Numbered from the stretch's first letter, positions 8,344 to 18,338 are shown. The stretch: 64,000 bases of DNA from Salinivirgaceae bacterium (GCA_017527435.1 JAFXQB010000025.1:62001-126000); one strand, 5' to 3'. Notes: generated by a model not told the origin, from the letters alone. Numbers and translations are program-made.

Positions 8344-9287
8344 ATATCAGTGTTGTAATACCGCTCTACAACGAGCAGGAATCAATCAGCGAACTTGTGG
8401 CTTGGATAGCCAAAGTGATGTACGACAACAATTTTACCTACGAGATTATTGTTGTTGACGACGGCAGTACCGACGGCTCGTGGGACGAAATCCATAAACT
8501 CACCGAGGAGTACGGCTCAATCCGCGCCATTCGGTTCCGCCGCAACTACGGCAAATCGGCGGCTCTGTTCTGCGGCTTCCGCGAGGCCGAGGGCGACGTG
8601 GTCTTCACAATGGACGCCGACCTGCAGGACAGCCCCGACGAGATTCCCGCAATGTACAAGATGATTGTCAGCGACGGGTTCGACCTTGTGTCGGGTTGGA
8701 AGAAAGAGCGCCACGACCCAATCACCAAAACCATTCCAAGCAAGTTCTACAACTGGGTTGGCCGCGTCACCACGGGCATTGGCCTGCACGATATGAACTG
8801 CGGCCTGAAGGCTTACCGCCGCGACGTGGTGAAGTCAATCGAGGTTTACGGCGAGATGCACCGCTACATTCCCGTGCTGGCCAAGCAGGCAGGCTTCGGG
8901 CGTATCGGCGAGAAGGTGGTCGTTCACCGCGCCCGCAAGTACGGCAAGACCAAATTCGGCATTGAGCGCTTCATCAACGGTTTTCTCGACCTGATGTCGA
9001 TACTCTTTATGACCAAATTCGGCAAAAAACCGATGCACCTTTTCGGCACACTGGGCGTGTTTGTTTTCCTTTTGGGATTCTTTGCCGCCGCCACAGTGGG
9101 CGCAATCAAACTCATATCGCTTTCGCGAGGCATTGCCGCGCCGCTCGTCACCAGCAGCCCCTATTTCTATCTGGCTCTCACCTGTATGATTCTGGGCACG
9201 CAACTCTTCCTGACGGGATTTCTGGGCGAACTCGTCTCGCGCAGTTCAACCGACCGCAACGATTATCAAATAAAAGAAACACTATGA
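8340..9287 (+). CDS. GT2 family glycosyltransferase, DPM1/GtrB-like, with two C-terminal membrane helices
   Basis: This 315-residue inverting GT-A enzyme transfers a sugar from a nucleotide donor, probably to a polyprenyl phosphate. N-terminal VVIPLYNEQESI and VVDDGSTDGSW are the nucleotide-binding strands. DADLQDSPDE contains the metal-binding DAD with the QDSP motif typical of dolichyl/undecaprenyl-phosphate glycosyltransferases. Two long hydrophobic helices near residues 232-255 and 275-300 match the GtrB/ArnC layout. It overlaps DUF4199 upstream and the next small gene downstream by 4 bp each, forming a tight operon. Acceptor and sugar are unknown. Confidence 0.9.
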   Translation: MNISVVIPLYNEQESISELVAWIAKVMYDNNFTYEIIVVDDGSTDGSWDEIHKLTEEYGSIRAIRFRRNYGKSAALFCGFREAEGDVVFTMDADLQDSPDEIPAMYKMIVSDGFDLVSGWKKERHDPITKTIPSKFYNWVGRVTTGIGLHDMNCGLKAYRRDVVKSIEVYGEMHRYIPVLAKQAGFGRIGEKVVVHRARKYGKTKFGIERFINGFLDLMSILFMTKFGKKPMHLFGTLGVFVFLLGFFAAATVGAIKLISLSRGIAAPLVTSSPYFYLALTCMILGTQLFLTGFLGELVSRSSTDRNDYQIKETL

Positions 9288-9775
9288 AACGTCTGCTCAT
9301 TATCAGTCTGTTAGTGATTGCCGCTGGCACACTTTCAGCGCAGGATTCAATTCCTGCAAGCGCCGTCAAAGTGCAGAAGCACTGCGGACTCAACCGCTTT
9401 TATGTCGATAGCGCGCGCGTCAGTCTCGACCGCCTGATTGTGGGCTGCGGAGCCAACGAGCCCGCCGCCGATATGTTCGGCAAGGCGCAGGAGTCGATGT
9501 TCTTCGGCAAACTCTTCTGCGTGGTGGGCGGCGTTCTGGTAGCCTATCCGCTTGTGAGTATGTTTTGGGACGATTCACCGAACATTCCGATGTCGGTAGC
9601 AGGATGCTGTATGGCCGCCATTTCGATTCCGATTTTTATGAACTACAACCGCCAGTCGCGCGAGGCTCTGCGCCTGATGGGCACCGAATATGTTCCGCCC
9701 AAAGACGATGAGGCGTCGGCCACAATCAACTTCGGCGTAACGGGCAACGGCGTTGGCTTTTGCGTGAGGTTTTAG
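9284..9775 (+). CDS. Small exported membrane protein of unknown function
   Basis: This 163-residue protein has a signal peptide (MKRLLIISLLVIAAGTLSAQ) and two further hydrophobic stretches near residues 72-92 and 103-121. The polar tail ends VGFCVRF. I do not recognise a family. It overlaps the GT2 stop codon (ATGA) and is co-expressed with it. The codons spanning the predicted cleavage site (A-Q-D-S-I-P-A) form a palindrome (9340-9357) closely related to one in the transposase gene at 13-31. Confidence 0.7.
   Translation: MKRLLIISLLVIAAGTLSAQDSIPASAVKVQKHCGLNRFYVDSARVSLDRLIVGCGANEPAADMFGKAQESMFFGKLFCVVGGVLVAYPLVSMFWDDSPNIPMSVAGCCMAAISIPIFMNYNRQSREALRLMGTEYVPPKDDEASATINFGVTGNGVGFCVRF
9340..9357. 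repeat. In-frame palindrome GCAGGA...TCCTGC at a signal-peptide junction
   Basis: Arms GCAGGA and TCCTGC enclose TTCAAT. It encodes the residues just after the predicted signal peptidase site. The same arms with a different loop occur at 13-31 in the transposase coding sequence. Confidence 0.55.
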
Positions 9776-9860
9776 CACGGGGTTTTTCGCGCAGGTTTTC
9801 CGCACGGAGTTTTCGCACAGATAACACAAGAAAACACTGATTCCCACAGATTTTAATATT

Positions 9861-10412
9861 ATGAACAGTAAGATTTTAATCCTTTCGGCGATAGTTTTGG
9901 CAGTTGTTTTTTCTTCTTGCAAAAAGTTGTTTGAAGACGAAGAACTATCGATGGAACGAGTTGATTACACAGGCACCGAATTGAGAACCGATGGGTATTA
10001 TTATTATAGATACCAATATTATAATTCTAGGGAAGACAGTCTATATGACAAATTTATCCCTTGGTTTTTGTATAGAAACGGTGTTTCGTTATACGGGTGT
10101 GTGTATGATTATTCTAAAATGGAAGAAGTAGAAAAAAAATTTGAAGACGGGTCATTTTATGACTTATGCAAAGATGATAAATTCTCATGGTTGGTTTTTC
10201 AAATATCCGACAGTGTGATTGAATTTGAAGGATGGGATAGTGGTGGTTATATCTCTAAATCGACAGTTAAACAATATGCGAAAGTAGTTAATGATACCAC
10301 ATTCTGTAGGTGCAGTAAGCGCCCCCAAAAAGGCGAAAACGTAAAGGGCATGACTTTCCATTTCAAACAATTCGCACCCAAACCCGACAGCACAAACAGT
10401 TTTATAAAGTAG
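9861..10412 (+). CDS. Putative lipoprotein of unknown function
   Basis: This 183-residue protein has a short lipoprotein signal (MNSKILILSAIVLAVVFSSC) with the lipobox Cys at 20 followed by KK, so it probably stays in the periplasm or outer membrane. The mature part is polar, with a Tyr-rich stretch (DGYYYYRYQYY) and no recognised domain. It is noticeably AT-richer than the operon before it, which suggests separate acquisition. An 85-bp gap containing degenerate GCAC/AACAC repeats separates it from the preceding gene. Small lipoproteins like this are common and poorly conserved in Bacteroidales. Confidence 0.65.
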   Translation: MNSKILILSAIVLAVVFSSCKKLFEDEELSMERVDYTGTELRTDGYYYYRYQYYNSREDSLYDKFIPWFLYRNGVSLYGCVYDYSKMEEVEKKFEDGSFYDLCKDDKFSWLVFQISDSVIEFEGWDSGGYISKSTVKQYAKVVNDTTFCRCSKRPQKGENVKGMTFHFKQFAPKPDSTNSFIK

Positions 10413-10475
10413 CACTGCAAAAGAAAGACTGTGCGGGAAACCATTCAATCCTTCAATTAATCAATCCTTCAATCA

Positions 10476-11399
10476 ATGGTCATTGGTCGTTTTGCCCCGT
10501 CGCCGAGCGGGCGAATGCATTTAGGCAACATTTACAGCGCCGTGCTGTCGTGGCTTTCGGCGCGCAGCCAGGGCGGCAAGTGGCTGCTGCGCATTGAGGA
10601 CCTTGACCGCCAGCGGTGCCGCCCCGAGTATGCCACACAGATTGAGGACGACCTGCTTTGGTTGGGGCTTGAGTGGGACGAGGGCGGAAGTCGCGGCGGA
10701 TGTAACGGCCCCTACTACCAAAGCCAGCGCGATGCCGTTTACGAACACGAACTGCAGAAACTTGAGGCTCGCGGATTGCTCTATCCGTGCTTCTGCACCC
10801 GCGCCGACATTATGGCATCGAGCGCACCCCACCAGACGGATGGCGTGGTGGTTTACAGCGGTCGCTGCCGAGCACTTTCGGCTGCCGAGCGTGCGGCTCT
10901 CTCAACCGAACGCAAGCCCGCCACACGGCTCTGCGTGCCCAATGCCGACTGCACCTTCACCGATGGTCATTACGGTTTGCAGCACTACAATTTGGCCCGC
11001 GACTGCGGCGATTTCATTGTCCGCCGAGCCGACGGCAACTTCGCCTACCAGTTGGCCGTGGTGGCCGACGACGCTCTGATGGGCGTCACCGAAGTGGTCC
11101 GCGGCTGCGACTTGCTACCGTCAACGCCGCAGCAAATCTACCTTTACGGGCTGCTCGGCTATCCCGCGCCGCAGTTCGCCCACATTCCGCTGCTGATGTC
11201 GCCAGGCGGCCACCGCCTTGCCAAACGCGACCGCGGCACCGATATGGGTAGCCTTCGCCAACGCCACACGCCCGAGCAACTTCTGGGCCTTATCGCCCAC
11301 CTTGCAGGAATCACCGACCGCCCCGAACCGCTGACAATCAACGAGATTATGCACGAATTCAGTTGGGCAAAAGTGCCGACGGAAAATGTTGTGTATTAA
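10476..11399 (+). CDS. gluQ: Glutamyl-Q tRNA(Asp) synthetase
   Basis: This 307-residue enzyme charges glutamate onto the queuosine base of tRNA(Asp). It is a truncated GlxRS catalytic domain with no anticodon-binding domain. It shows the class I HIGH-like motif in FAPSPSGRMHLGN, the RIEDLDRQR motif, Cys residues of the zinc site (CFC near residue 106 and a later YSGRC), and a KMSKS-like AKRDRGTDMGS loop near residue 250. The length fits the family (about 290-310) and is far shorter than GltX, which argues against glutamyl-tRNA synthetase. It stands alone, 63 bp after the lipoprotein gene and before the rimP promoter. Confidence 0.92.
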   Translation: MVIGRFAPSPSGRMHLGNIYSAVLSWLSARSQGGKWLLRIEDLDRQRCRPEYATQIEDDLLWLGLEWDEGGSRGGCNGPYYQSQRDAVYEHELQKLEARGLLYPCFCTRADIMASSAPHQTDGVVVYSGRCRALSAAERAALSTERKPATRLCVPNADCTFTDGHYGLQHYNLARDCGDFIVRRADGNFAYQLAVVADDALMGVTEVVRGCDLLPSTPQQIYLYGLLGYPAPQFAHIPLLMSPGGHRLAKRDRGTDMGSLRQRHTPEQLLGLIAHLAGITDRPEPLTINEIMHEFSWAKVPTENVVY

Positions 11400-11443
11400 G
11401 GATAATCTATGGTTGGCATAGAGGCGCCTTTGCAAAATTTCTA

Positions 11444-11473
11444 TTGCACATATAATATAAATGCCTATATTTG
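11444..11473 (+). promoter_or_regulatory. Promoter of rimP-nusA-infB
   Basis: TTG at 11444-11446, a 19-bp spacer and TATATTTG at 11466-11473 match the Bacteroidota housekeeping promoter exactly. It lies 63 bp upstream of the rimP start, leaving a leader that contains a hairpin. Confidence 0.75.
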
Positions 11474-11497
11474 CAGCGTTTTAGTGGAGAATTGATT

Positions 11498-11519
11498 CAG
11501 GGGGCAAGTAAGTCCCCTG
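11498..11519 (+). promoter_or_regulatory. Terminator-like hairpin in the rimP leader
   Basis: Arms CAGGGG (11498-11503) and CCCCTG (11514-11519) enclose a 10-nt loop and are followed by TTTT, between the promoter and the rimP start at 11537. This could be an attenuator. NusA autoregulation at the leader of this operon is known in enterobacteria; applying it here is an inference. Confidence 0.5.
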
Positions 11520-11536
11520 TTTTATTACAATAAACT

Positions 11537-12001
11537 ATGATAGACAAAAAGCAGATTGAAGAGATTGTTCAGAGCCGCATCGCCGACAGCGACCTGTTTC
11601 TGGTTGAGGTTAAGGTGGATACGCAGAACAATATCACCGTAACGCTCGACTCGCCCGAGGGCATTTCAGTCGACACTTGCGTGGAGATGAGCCAGTACAT
11701 CGAGTCGCAACTCGACCGCGAGAAGGAAGATTTCGCGCTCGAGGTGTCGTCGCCAGGTGTGGGGCAGCCGCTCAAGGTGCTGCAGCAGTACACCAAAATC
11801 CTGAACGGCACGGTTGAAGTGCTGCTCAACAGCGGCATCAAACTCAACGGCATCCTGCGTGAGGCCAACGCCGAAGGCATTCTGCTCGAGTATGAGACAA
11901 AGGAGAAGCCCGAAGGCGCAAAACGTCCCGTAAAGGTTACTAAAACAGAGCCTTACGCATTCGCCGAGATTAAATCAGTCAAGGAAACAATAATTTTTTA
12001 A
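11537..12001 (+). CDS. rimP: Ribosome maturation factor RimP
   Basis: This 154-residue protein is needed for 30S subunit maturation. It has the family's two-domain layout: an N-terminal alpha/beta domain containing DLFLVEVKVDTQNNITVTLD, then the conserved SPEGISVDTCVEMSQYIESQ helix and LEVSSPGVGQPLK, then a C-terminal SH3-like barrel ending KSVKETIIF. It is the first gene of the rimP-nusA-infB operon, the same order as in most bacteria, which supports the call. ATG 11537 sits 17 bp after the leader hairpin. Confidence 0.93.
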   Translation: MIDKKQIEEIVQSRIADSDLFLVEVKVDTQNNITVTLDSPEGISVDTCVEMSQYIESQLDREKEDFALEVSSPGVGQPLKVLQQYTKILNGTVEVLLNSGIKLNGILREANAEGILLEYETKEKPEGAKRPVKVTKTEPYAFAEIKSVKETIIF

Positions 12002-12025
12002 CATAAACAGATAAAAAGAGAAAAT

Positions 12026-13249
12026 ATGAATCTAACCGACACATTTTCAGAGTTTAAGGAACTGAAAAACATCGACCGCCCCACAATGATGAGGGTTTTG
12101 GAAGACGTATTCCGCAGCACATTGGTAAAGCAGTACGGCACCGATGAGAACTTCGACATCATCATCAACATCGACAAGGGCGACTTTGAGATTTGGCGCA
12201 ACCGCGAGGTGGTTGAGGATGCCGATTTGAAGGACCCCAACAAGGAGATTTCGCTCACCGAGGCAAAGAAAATCGACGAGGATTATGAGGTCGGCGAGGA
12301 AGTGTCGGACGAGGTGCAGATGAAGGATTTCGGCCGCCGCTCAATCCTGACGCTCCGCCAGAACCTGACCACCCGCATTATGGAACTCGAGAAGGACCAA
12401 CTCTACGCCAAATACAAAGACCGCATCGGCGAGATTGTGACTGGTGAGGTTTATCAGGTTTGGAAGAAAGAGATAATGATTATCGACGACGATGGCAACG
12501 AGTTGATTATGCCGAAGACCGAGCAGATTCCGAGCGACTATTTCCGCAAGGGTGACAGCGTCCGTGCAGTTGTGGTTCGTGTGGAGATGCGCAACTCAAC
12601 CCCGCTGGTAATCCTTTCGCGCACAAGCCCGCTGTTCCTTGAAAGGCTGTTCGAACTTGAGGTTCCCGAGATTTTCGACGGACTCATCACCATCAAGAAT
12701 ATCAAGCGCATCCCAGGCGAGCGCGCCAAAGTGGCCGTTGAGTCGTACGACGAGCGCATCGACCCAGTTGGAGCCTGCGTTGGTATGAAGGGCGCCCGCA
12801 TCCACGGCATTGTCCGCGAGTTGCGCAACGAGAACATCGACGTCATCAACTACACCAACAACATCTCGCTCTACATCTCGCGCGCGTTGAGCCCAGCCAA
12901 AGTGTCGCAGATTAAGATTAACGACGAGACCAAGAAAGCCGATGTTTACCTTGAGCCCGACCAGGTGTCGCTGGCCATCGGCAAGGGCGGAACCAACATC
13001 AAACTGGCAAGCCAACTGACTGGTTATGAGATTGATGTTTATCGCGAATCGGTTGACGAGGAAGATGTTGACCTTGAGGAATTTGCTGACGAAATCGACG
13101 GATGGGTGCTCGACGCCTTGAAGGCTATCGGCTGCGACACCGCCAAGAGCGTGCTGGAAATTCCTGCCGCCGAACTTGTGCATCGTACCGACCTTGAGGA
13201 AAGCACAATTAACGATGTGCTCAAAATACTGAAGGCTGAATTTGAATAA
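12026..13249 (+). CDS. nusA: Transcription termination/antitermination factor NusA
   Basis: This 407-residue RNA-polymerase-binding factor controls pausing, termination and antitermination. The N-terminal RNAP-binding domain spans about residues 1-125, followed by an S1 domain starting at GEIVTGEVYQVWKKE. Two KH domains follow, with the conserved DPVGACVGMKGARIHGIVRE in KH1 and LAIGKGGTNIKLASQLTGY in KH2. A short C-terminal helix-hairpin-helix region ends the protein. It lacks the duplicated acidic C-terminal domains of the E. coli protein, as is usual in Bacteroidota. It lies 24 bp after rimP in the same operon. Confidence 0.95.
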   Translation: MNLTDTFSEFKELKNIDRPTMMRVLEDVFRSTLVKQYGTDENFDIIINIDKGDFEIWRNREVVEDADLKDPNKEISLTEAKKIDEDYEVGEEVSDEVQMKDFGRRSILTLRQNLTTRIMELEKDQLYAKYKDRIGEIVTGEVYQVWKKEIMIIDDDGNELIMPKTEQIPSDYFRKGDSVRAVVVRVEMRNSTPLVILSRTSPLFLERLFELEVPEIFDGLITIKNIKRIPGERAKVAVESYDERIDPVGACVGMKGARIHGIVRELRNENIDVINYTNNISLYISRALSPAKVSQIKINDETKKADVYLEPDQVSLAIGKGGTNIKLASQLTGYEIDVYRESVDEEDVDLEEFADEIDGWVLDALKAIGCDTAKSVLEIPAAELVHRTDLEESTINDVLKILKAEFE

Positions 13250-13306
13250 CGGCTATCGGCTAAAAGAAACAGATTCCAGTTAATTAACAAACTCGATAAG
13301 AAGCAA

Positions 13307-16132
13307 ATGACAGATTACAAGCCACTGAGATTAAGTAAGATAGCACGTGATTTTGGCGTAGGCGTCAATACCGTGCTCGAATTTCTGCATAAAAAGGGAA
13401 TTGCCGCCGACGACGGCCCGAACACCAAGATTGAGTTGGATGTCTTTCAGATTCTGCAAAAGGAATACAGCACCGACATCAAGGTGAAAGAGGCATCGGA
13501 AAAGATTGAGCTCAACGCCATGAGAGCAAAGAAAGAGTCAATCTACGCCGACGACGAATTTTCGGTGCAGGAGTCGGAACAGGCTAAAAAAGAGCCTGTT
13601 GCGCCTAAGAAGGAAGAGTTTGTTGACACGAAAGTCGAGAAACTGCAGGGTCCGAACGTTGTGGGCAAAATCGACCTGAACAAAAAGCCCGAGAAGAAGC
13701 CCGAGCCAGAACCTGCCAAACCGCAGCCAGTGGCGTCGGCCAATCCGAAAGGCGACAAGCCAAAACCGAAGCAGCCCGAGCCAGAACTCATCCGCACAAA
13801 GGTTGAACCAGTGAAGGATGTGAAGATTCTGGGTAAAATCGAACTTGACCAACTGAACACCAAAACCCGTCCTGCCAAGAAATCGAAGGCTGAGAAGGCC
13901 AAAGAGCGTCAGGAACGTGAGGCACAATCGAAAAAGATTATGCAGCAGGCGCAGCAACAGCAGGGCAAGAGAGATGACGGTCAGCCGCAGCAGACTGAAC
14001 CTGAGTTTATTAACACCAAAGTTGAGAAACTTCAGGGACCGAACGTTGTGGGCAAAATCGACCTGAGCGACCGCAAATTCGCAGGCCCTGGCGCAGGCGA
14101 TGAATTCGGAAAGAAGAAAAAACGCAAACGCATACAGAAGGATCGCGTCGATGTTGGCGCACCGATGGACAAAGGCGGCAAGGGCGGAAAAGGCCCGAAA
14201 GGCGCATCGAAATTCCTGAAAAAGGAAGTGAACGAGGAAGATGTGCAGAAGCAGATTAAAGACACTCTGGCACGTCTGCAGGCCCCGAAAGGCAAGAGCA
14301 AAACCAGCGTTCACCGCCGCGAGAAACGCGAGGATGTAAGACAGAAATCGGCGGAGGAGATTGAACGTCAGGAAGCCGAGAAAATGGTTCTGAAAGTAAC
14401 TGAGTTTGTGTCAGTTAACGAGTTGGCAACAATGATGAACGTGGCTGTGACGCAAGTCATCTCAACCTGTATGAATTTGGGTCTGTTCGTGTCAATCAAC
14501 CAGCGACTCGACGCCGAGACAATGGCACTTGTGGCCGATGAGTTCGGTTACAAGATGCAGTTTGTGAGCGCCGACTTGCTCGACGCCATCGCTGATGAAG
14601 AGGACAAAGAGGAAGATTTGGTTCCGCGTCCGCCAATCATCACCGTCATGGGTCACGTTGACCATGGTAAGACATCGCTGCTCGACCATATCCGCAATGC
14701 CAACGTGATTGCGGGCGAGGCTGGCGGTATCACCCAGCACATTGGCGCCTACAGCGTGGTGCTGAAAAATGGCAAGACCATCACCTTCCTTGACACCCCT
14801 GGTCACGAGGCGTTTACCGCAATGCGTGCCCGTGGTGCCCAAATCACTGATATTGTGATTATTGTGATTGCAGCCGACGACAGCATCATGCCACAGACCA
14901 TAGAGGCCATCAACCACGCTCAGGCGGCTGGTGTGCCGATTGTGTTTGCAATCAACAAGATAGACAAACCGGGTGCAAACCCCGACAAGATAAAAGAGGC
15001 TTTGGCCAATATGAACCTTTTGGTTGAGGAGTGGGGCGGCAAATATCAGTCGCAGGACATTTCGGCCAAAAAGGGCATCAATGTTGCCGAACTGCTCGAT
15101 AAAGTTCTGCTCGAGGCTGAGCTGCTTGATTTGAAGGCAAATCCGAATAAGTTGGCTTCGGGAACGGTTATTGAGTCGGCATTGGACAAAGGCCGCGGTT
15201 ATGTGACTACAGTGCTTGTGCAGAACGGTACGCTGAAGGTTGGCGACATTGTGCTTGCGGGCAGTTTCACAGGCCACGTAAAGGCCATGTACAACGAGCG
15301 CAGCGGCAAGATTGACAAGGCTGGTCCGTCGACACCTGCTCTGATTCTGGGTTTGAACGGTGCACCGCAGGCTGGCGACAAATTCAATGTTGTGAGCAGC
15401 GACAAAGAGGCCCGCGACATTGCCAACCGCCGTATGCAGTTGCAGCGTGAGCAGGGCTTGCGCACCCAGAAGCACCTTACATTGGCCGAGGTTGGCCGCC
15501 GCAAGGCAATTGGCGACTTCCACGAACTCAACATCATTGTCAAGGCCGATGTGGACGGTTCGGCAGAGGCTCTGCAGGATTCGCTCATCAAACTTTCAAC
15601 ACCCGAAATTCAGGTCAACGTCATTCACAAGGCCGTTGGTCAGATTTCAGAGTCCGATGTTACGCTGGCCGCCGCTTCCGATGCAATTATCGTCGGATTC
15701 CAGGTGCGTCCGTCAATGGATGCCCGCAAACTGGCCGAGCGCGAGCAGGTGGATATCCGCTTGTACTCAATCATCTACGATGCCATCAACGAGGTGAAGG
15801 ACGCTATGGAAGGTATGCTTTCGCCTGAAATCAAGGAGGAGGTCATCGGTACGGTTGAGATTCGCGAGGTGTTCAAGATTTCGAAGGTTGGTTCGGTTGC
15901 AGGCTGCTTTGTCCGCGACGGTAAGGTTAAACGCACGTCGAAAGTGCGCGTCATCCGCGACGGTATTGTGGTTTACACTGGTGAACTCGGCTCACTCAAA
16001 CGCTTCAAAGACGACGCCAAAGAGGTGCTCACAGGTATGGAGTGCGGCTTGAATATCGATAAATACAACGACATCAAGGTTGGCGATGTAATTGAGGTTT
16101 ACGAGGAGACAGAGGTTAAACGTACGTTGTAA
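13307..16132 (+). CDS. infB: Translation initiation factor IF-2
   Basis: This 941-residue GTPase brings initiator tRNA to the 30S subunit. A short IF2-N module (residues 1-50) is followed by a long charged linker rich in Lys, Glu, Pro and Gln, with three copies of a [21 protein letters not shown] repeat (residues 104-124, 160-180, 233-253). A second IF2-N module precedes the G domain: GHVDHGKT at about 449, DTPGHEAF, then NKID. Domains II, III and IV follow and end [14 protein letters not shown]. It is the last gene of the rimP-nusA-infB operon, followed by a strong terminator. Confidence 0.97.
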   Translation: MTDYKPLRLSKIARDFGVGVNTVLEFLHKKGIAADDGPNTKIELDVFQILQKEYSTDIKVKEASEKIELNAMRAKKESIYADDEFSVQESEQAKKEPVAPKKEEFVDTKVEKLQGPNVVGKIDLNKKPEKKPEPEPAKPQPVASANPKGDKPKPKQPEPELIRTKVEPVKDVKILGKIELDQLNTKTRPAKKSKAEKAKERQEREAQSKKIMQQAQQQQGKRDDGQPQQTEPEFINTKVEKLQGPNVVGKIDLSDRKFAGPGAGDEFGKKKKRKRIQKDRVDVGAPMDKGGKGGKGPKGASKFLKKEVNEEDVQKQIKDTLARLQAPKGKSKTSVHRREKREDVRQKSAEEIERQEAEKMVLKVTEFVSVNELATMMNVAVTQVISTCMNLGLFVSINQRLDAETMALVADEFGYKMQFVSADLLDAIADEEDKEEDLVPRPPIITVMGHVDHGKTSLLDHIRNANVIAGEAGGITQHIGAYSVVLKNGKTITFLDTPGHEAFTAMRARGAQITDIVIIVIAADDSIMPQTIEAINHAQAAGVPIVFAINKIDKPGANPDKIKEALANMNLLVEEWGGKYQSQDISAKKGINVAELLDKVLLEAELLDLKANPNKLASGTVIESALDKGRGYVTTVLVQNGTLKVGDIVLAGSFTGHVKAMYNERSGKIDKAGPSTPALILGLNGAPQAGDKFNVVSSDKEARDIANRRMQLQREQGLRTQKHLTLAEVGRRKAIGDFHELNIIVKADVDGSAEALQDSLIKLSTPEIQVNVIHKAVGQISESDVTLAAASDAIIVGFQVRPSMDARKLAEREQVDIRLYSIIYDAINEVKDAMEGMLSPEIKEEVIGTVEIREVFKISKVGSVAGCFVRDGKVKRTSKVRVIRDGIVVYTGELGSLKRFKDDAKEVLTGMECGLNIDKYNDIKVGDVIEVYEETEVKRTL

Positions 16133-16157
16133 CTAAAGTTTTCACTGATAATAAAAT

Positions 16158-16183
16158 AAGGGAAGCTGATGCTTCCCTTTTTT
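16158..16183 (+). terminator. Rho-independent terminator after infB
   Basis: Stem AAGGGAAGC/GCTTCCCTT with a TGAT loop is followed by TTTT, 25 bp after the infB stop codon. Confidence 0.85.
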
Positions 16184-16295
16184 GTTGAATGTACGGCATT
16201 TTATCTCTCAAAAGTCAATTAGGCTTTATTGATAGTATTCGCACGCGCCGAGATAATCTGTGTTATCTCGTGTCATCAGTGCGAGAAAAACACAA

Positions 16296-18299
16296 TCAAT
16301 CCTTCGCCACAACCATCCGGTTCTCGTTCATGCGGCTCATATATTGCTGGACAATGGCTTTCAATTTGGTTTCCATTTCCATCTGCTGCTGATTGTCGAT
16401 TTGCCCAATCAGATTGTTTTCCAGCAATTTATCGCTCAATGCATAAACGGCTTTTGTCTTGGTGCCGTCGAATTGCAGCAGGTAGCCGTTCATCACAATC
16501 TGGTAGATGCCGTTGCAGTAGCTTACGGCGAATTTTTCAGATTCGGGTGTGTGCAGAAGATCCTGACCAAAAGCGATATACGGTTGGTCGTAGCCCAGAT
16601 AGCTCAATAGTGTGGGCATAACATCGATTTGCTGCGCAATACCCTTGCGGCCGCCAATAAATGTGCTGTCGCCGGGCGCGTAAAAAATGACCGGGCCGGT
16701 GAAAACGCCCAAATCGGTCTGATATTCAGCGTGGTCGGTCAGATTGGTGTGATCGCTGCAGATGGCAAAAACGGTGTTGTTGAACCACGGCTGCTGGCGA
16801 GCTTCGTCGAAGAAGCGGCGCAGCGAGTAGTCGGTGTAGCGGATGCCCTTATGAACAGGTAGCGGCCCTTCAGGGAAACGCTCAACGTATTTTTGCGGAA
16901 TCTGGTAGGGGTGATGGCTCGATGCTGTGAAAACGGCCGTCATAAACGGCTCTTTGAACTGCGACATCTCGTGGCAGAAATACTGCAGGAACGGCTCGTC
17001 CCAAATGGCCCAAAAGCCGTCGAACTCTGCATCACCGCCAAATTCAGGTTTCTGGTCGAACTCGGTGCGGCCGAAATAATCGTCGAAACCAGTGGCCCGG
17101 GCAAAGGCTTCAAAGCCCATGCTGCCGTTTTTCGCGCCATGGAAGAAAGCCGAATAATAGCCCTTGTTTTTTAACTCAACAGCCAGTCCGTCGAGCGAGT
17201 TGAGCGCGGCAGGGGTAAGGAAGAACGGCTCAACGAAGTAGGGGATGCTACTAAGAACGCAGGGCATTCCGTCGATGCTCTTGCGACCGTTTGTAAAGCT
17301 GTCGTAGAACCAAAGGCTGTGCTGCATCAGACTGTCGATGAACGGTGTGTAGCCTTGATACTGACCGTTTTCAAGTTCCGGATTGTAGGTGCCGATAAAC
17401 TCGCGTGCAAAACTCTCGATAATAATCACTACCACATTGCGGCCTTTGCCCGGCGCGTTTTGTACTATGCTGTCAACGGGTTGGTGCACAGGCGTATAGA
17501 TGGAATCGAGTTCTTCTTGCGAGAAATACGACGGCGTGACAAACGGCTTCTTGTTGAACGTGCGCACCAGTGAGAACGGTGTGTTCAGAATCAGTGGCGC
17601 TTCAACCGGATTGCTGATGTATTGGTTTGCATTACTGATGGTTATGGGCCGTGTGCTACGGTCGATGCCGCCGCGCATTCCGCCAATGCAGAGAAGCAGA
17701 ACAGCTGCCATGAACACTGCTCGCAAAGCGTAGTATTTGATGTAGCCCACAGTGCCCGAAATCTTCTTCCCAACAAGCGGATTCTGATATAAAACAATCA
17801 ACATCAGCAGAATAGCCACACCGACAATTATCAAGTACCAAGAGTGCAGTGCTTCGGTTGCAAACACCGATACAAGGTTGTCTTCGTTGCTGAATTCGGC
17901 GAAAACCGTGCCAGTGGTGCGCCGTCCGGTGTAGCGGAAGTAAACCACATCGCAAAGATTGGCCACCACGCCGATGGTGTTAAAAGTCACATAAACCGAT
18001 TTGACAACAATTCCGTAAATGCGGCTCATCTCTTTGAAATGCAGCGGAATCAGAGCAAGCACCAGAAATGCAAGGTTCATATAGATGATGCCCGACGTGT
18101 CGAACACGAGCGAACCGCGGACAAGATTGAAAAAGTTGTCGGTCAGGATTTTACCTTCGTAGTAGCTATAGTTGGCCGCCAGAAAAACCACGCGGCACAG
18201 GAAATAGCAGAAATAGACAAGGGCGATGTCGAACGCCACGTTCAGAAACGACTTGCCGATGGTTATGTTGTCGTCTTTAAAAATCTTTATTTGCTTCAT
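16296..18299 (-). CDS. LTA synthase/phosphoglycerol transferase family membrane enzyme
   Basis: This 667-residue protein has about five N-terminal membrane helices (between residues 15 and 207) and an extracytoplasmic alkaline-phosphatase-fold domain from about 285. Metal and catalytic residues of the LtaS family are visible: Glu295 in VIIIESF, the nucleophile position in NGRKSIDG (Ser341, where LtaS of Firmicutes has Thr), a His in SSHHPYQIP, and the CSDHTNLT motif near residue 500. Gram-negative relatives transfer phosphoglycerol or phosphoethanolamine to glycans or lipids; the substrate here is unknown. It lies downstream of four TonB-domain genes on the same strand, with its own TATCTTTG element at 18323-18330 overlapping the previous gene's end. 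Confidence 0.87.
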   Translation of the reverse strand: MKQIKIFKDDNITIGKSFLNVAFDIALVYFCYFLCRVVFLAANYSYYEGKILTDNFFNLVRGSLVFDTSGIIYMNLAFLVLALIPLHFKEMSRIYGIVVKSVYVTFNTIGVVANLCDVVYFRYTGRRTTGTVFAEFSNEDNLVSVFATEALHSWYLIIVGVAILLMLIVLYQNPLVGKKISGTVGYIKYYALRAVFMAAVLLLCIGGMRGGIDRSTRPITISNANQYISNPVEAPLILNTPFSLVRTFNKKPFVTPSYFSQEELDSIYTPVHQPVDSIVQNAPGKGRNVVVIIIESFAREFIGTYNPELENGQYQGYTPFIDSLMQHSLWFYDSFTNGRKSIDGMPCVLSSIPYFVEPFFLTPAALNSLDGLAVELKNKGYYSAFFHGAKNGSMGFEAFARATGFDDYFGRTEFDQKPEFGGDAEFDGFWAIWDEPFLQYFCHEMSQFKEPFMTAVFTASSHHPYQIPQKYVERFPEGPLPVHKGIRYTDYSLRRFFDEARQQPWFNNTVFAICSDHTNLTDHAEYQTDLGVFTGPVIFYAPGDSTFIGGRKGIAQQIDVMPTLLSYLGYDQPYIAFGQDLLHTPESEKFAVSYCNGIYQIVMNGYLLQFDGTKTKAVYALSDKLLENNLIGQIDNQQQMEMETKLKAIVQQYMSRMNENRMVVAKD

Positions 18300-18338
18300 A
18301 TCGTTGCACTCTTTGCGAGCGGCAAAGATAATGGGAAA

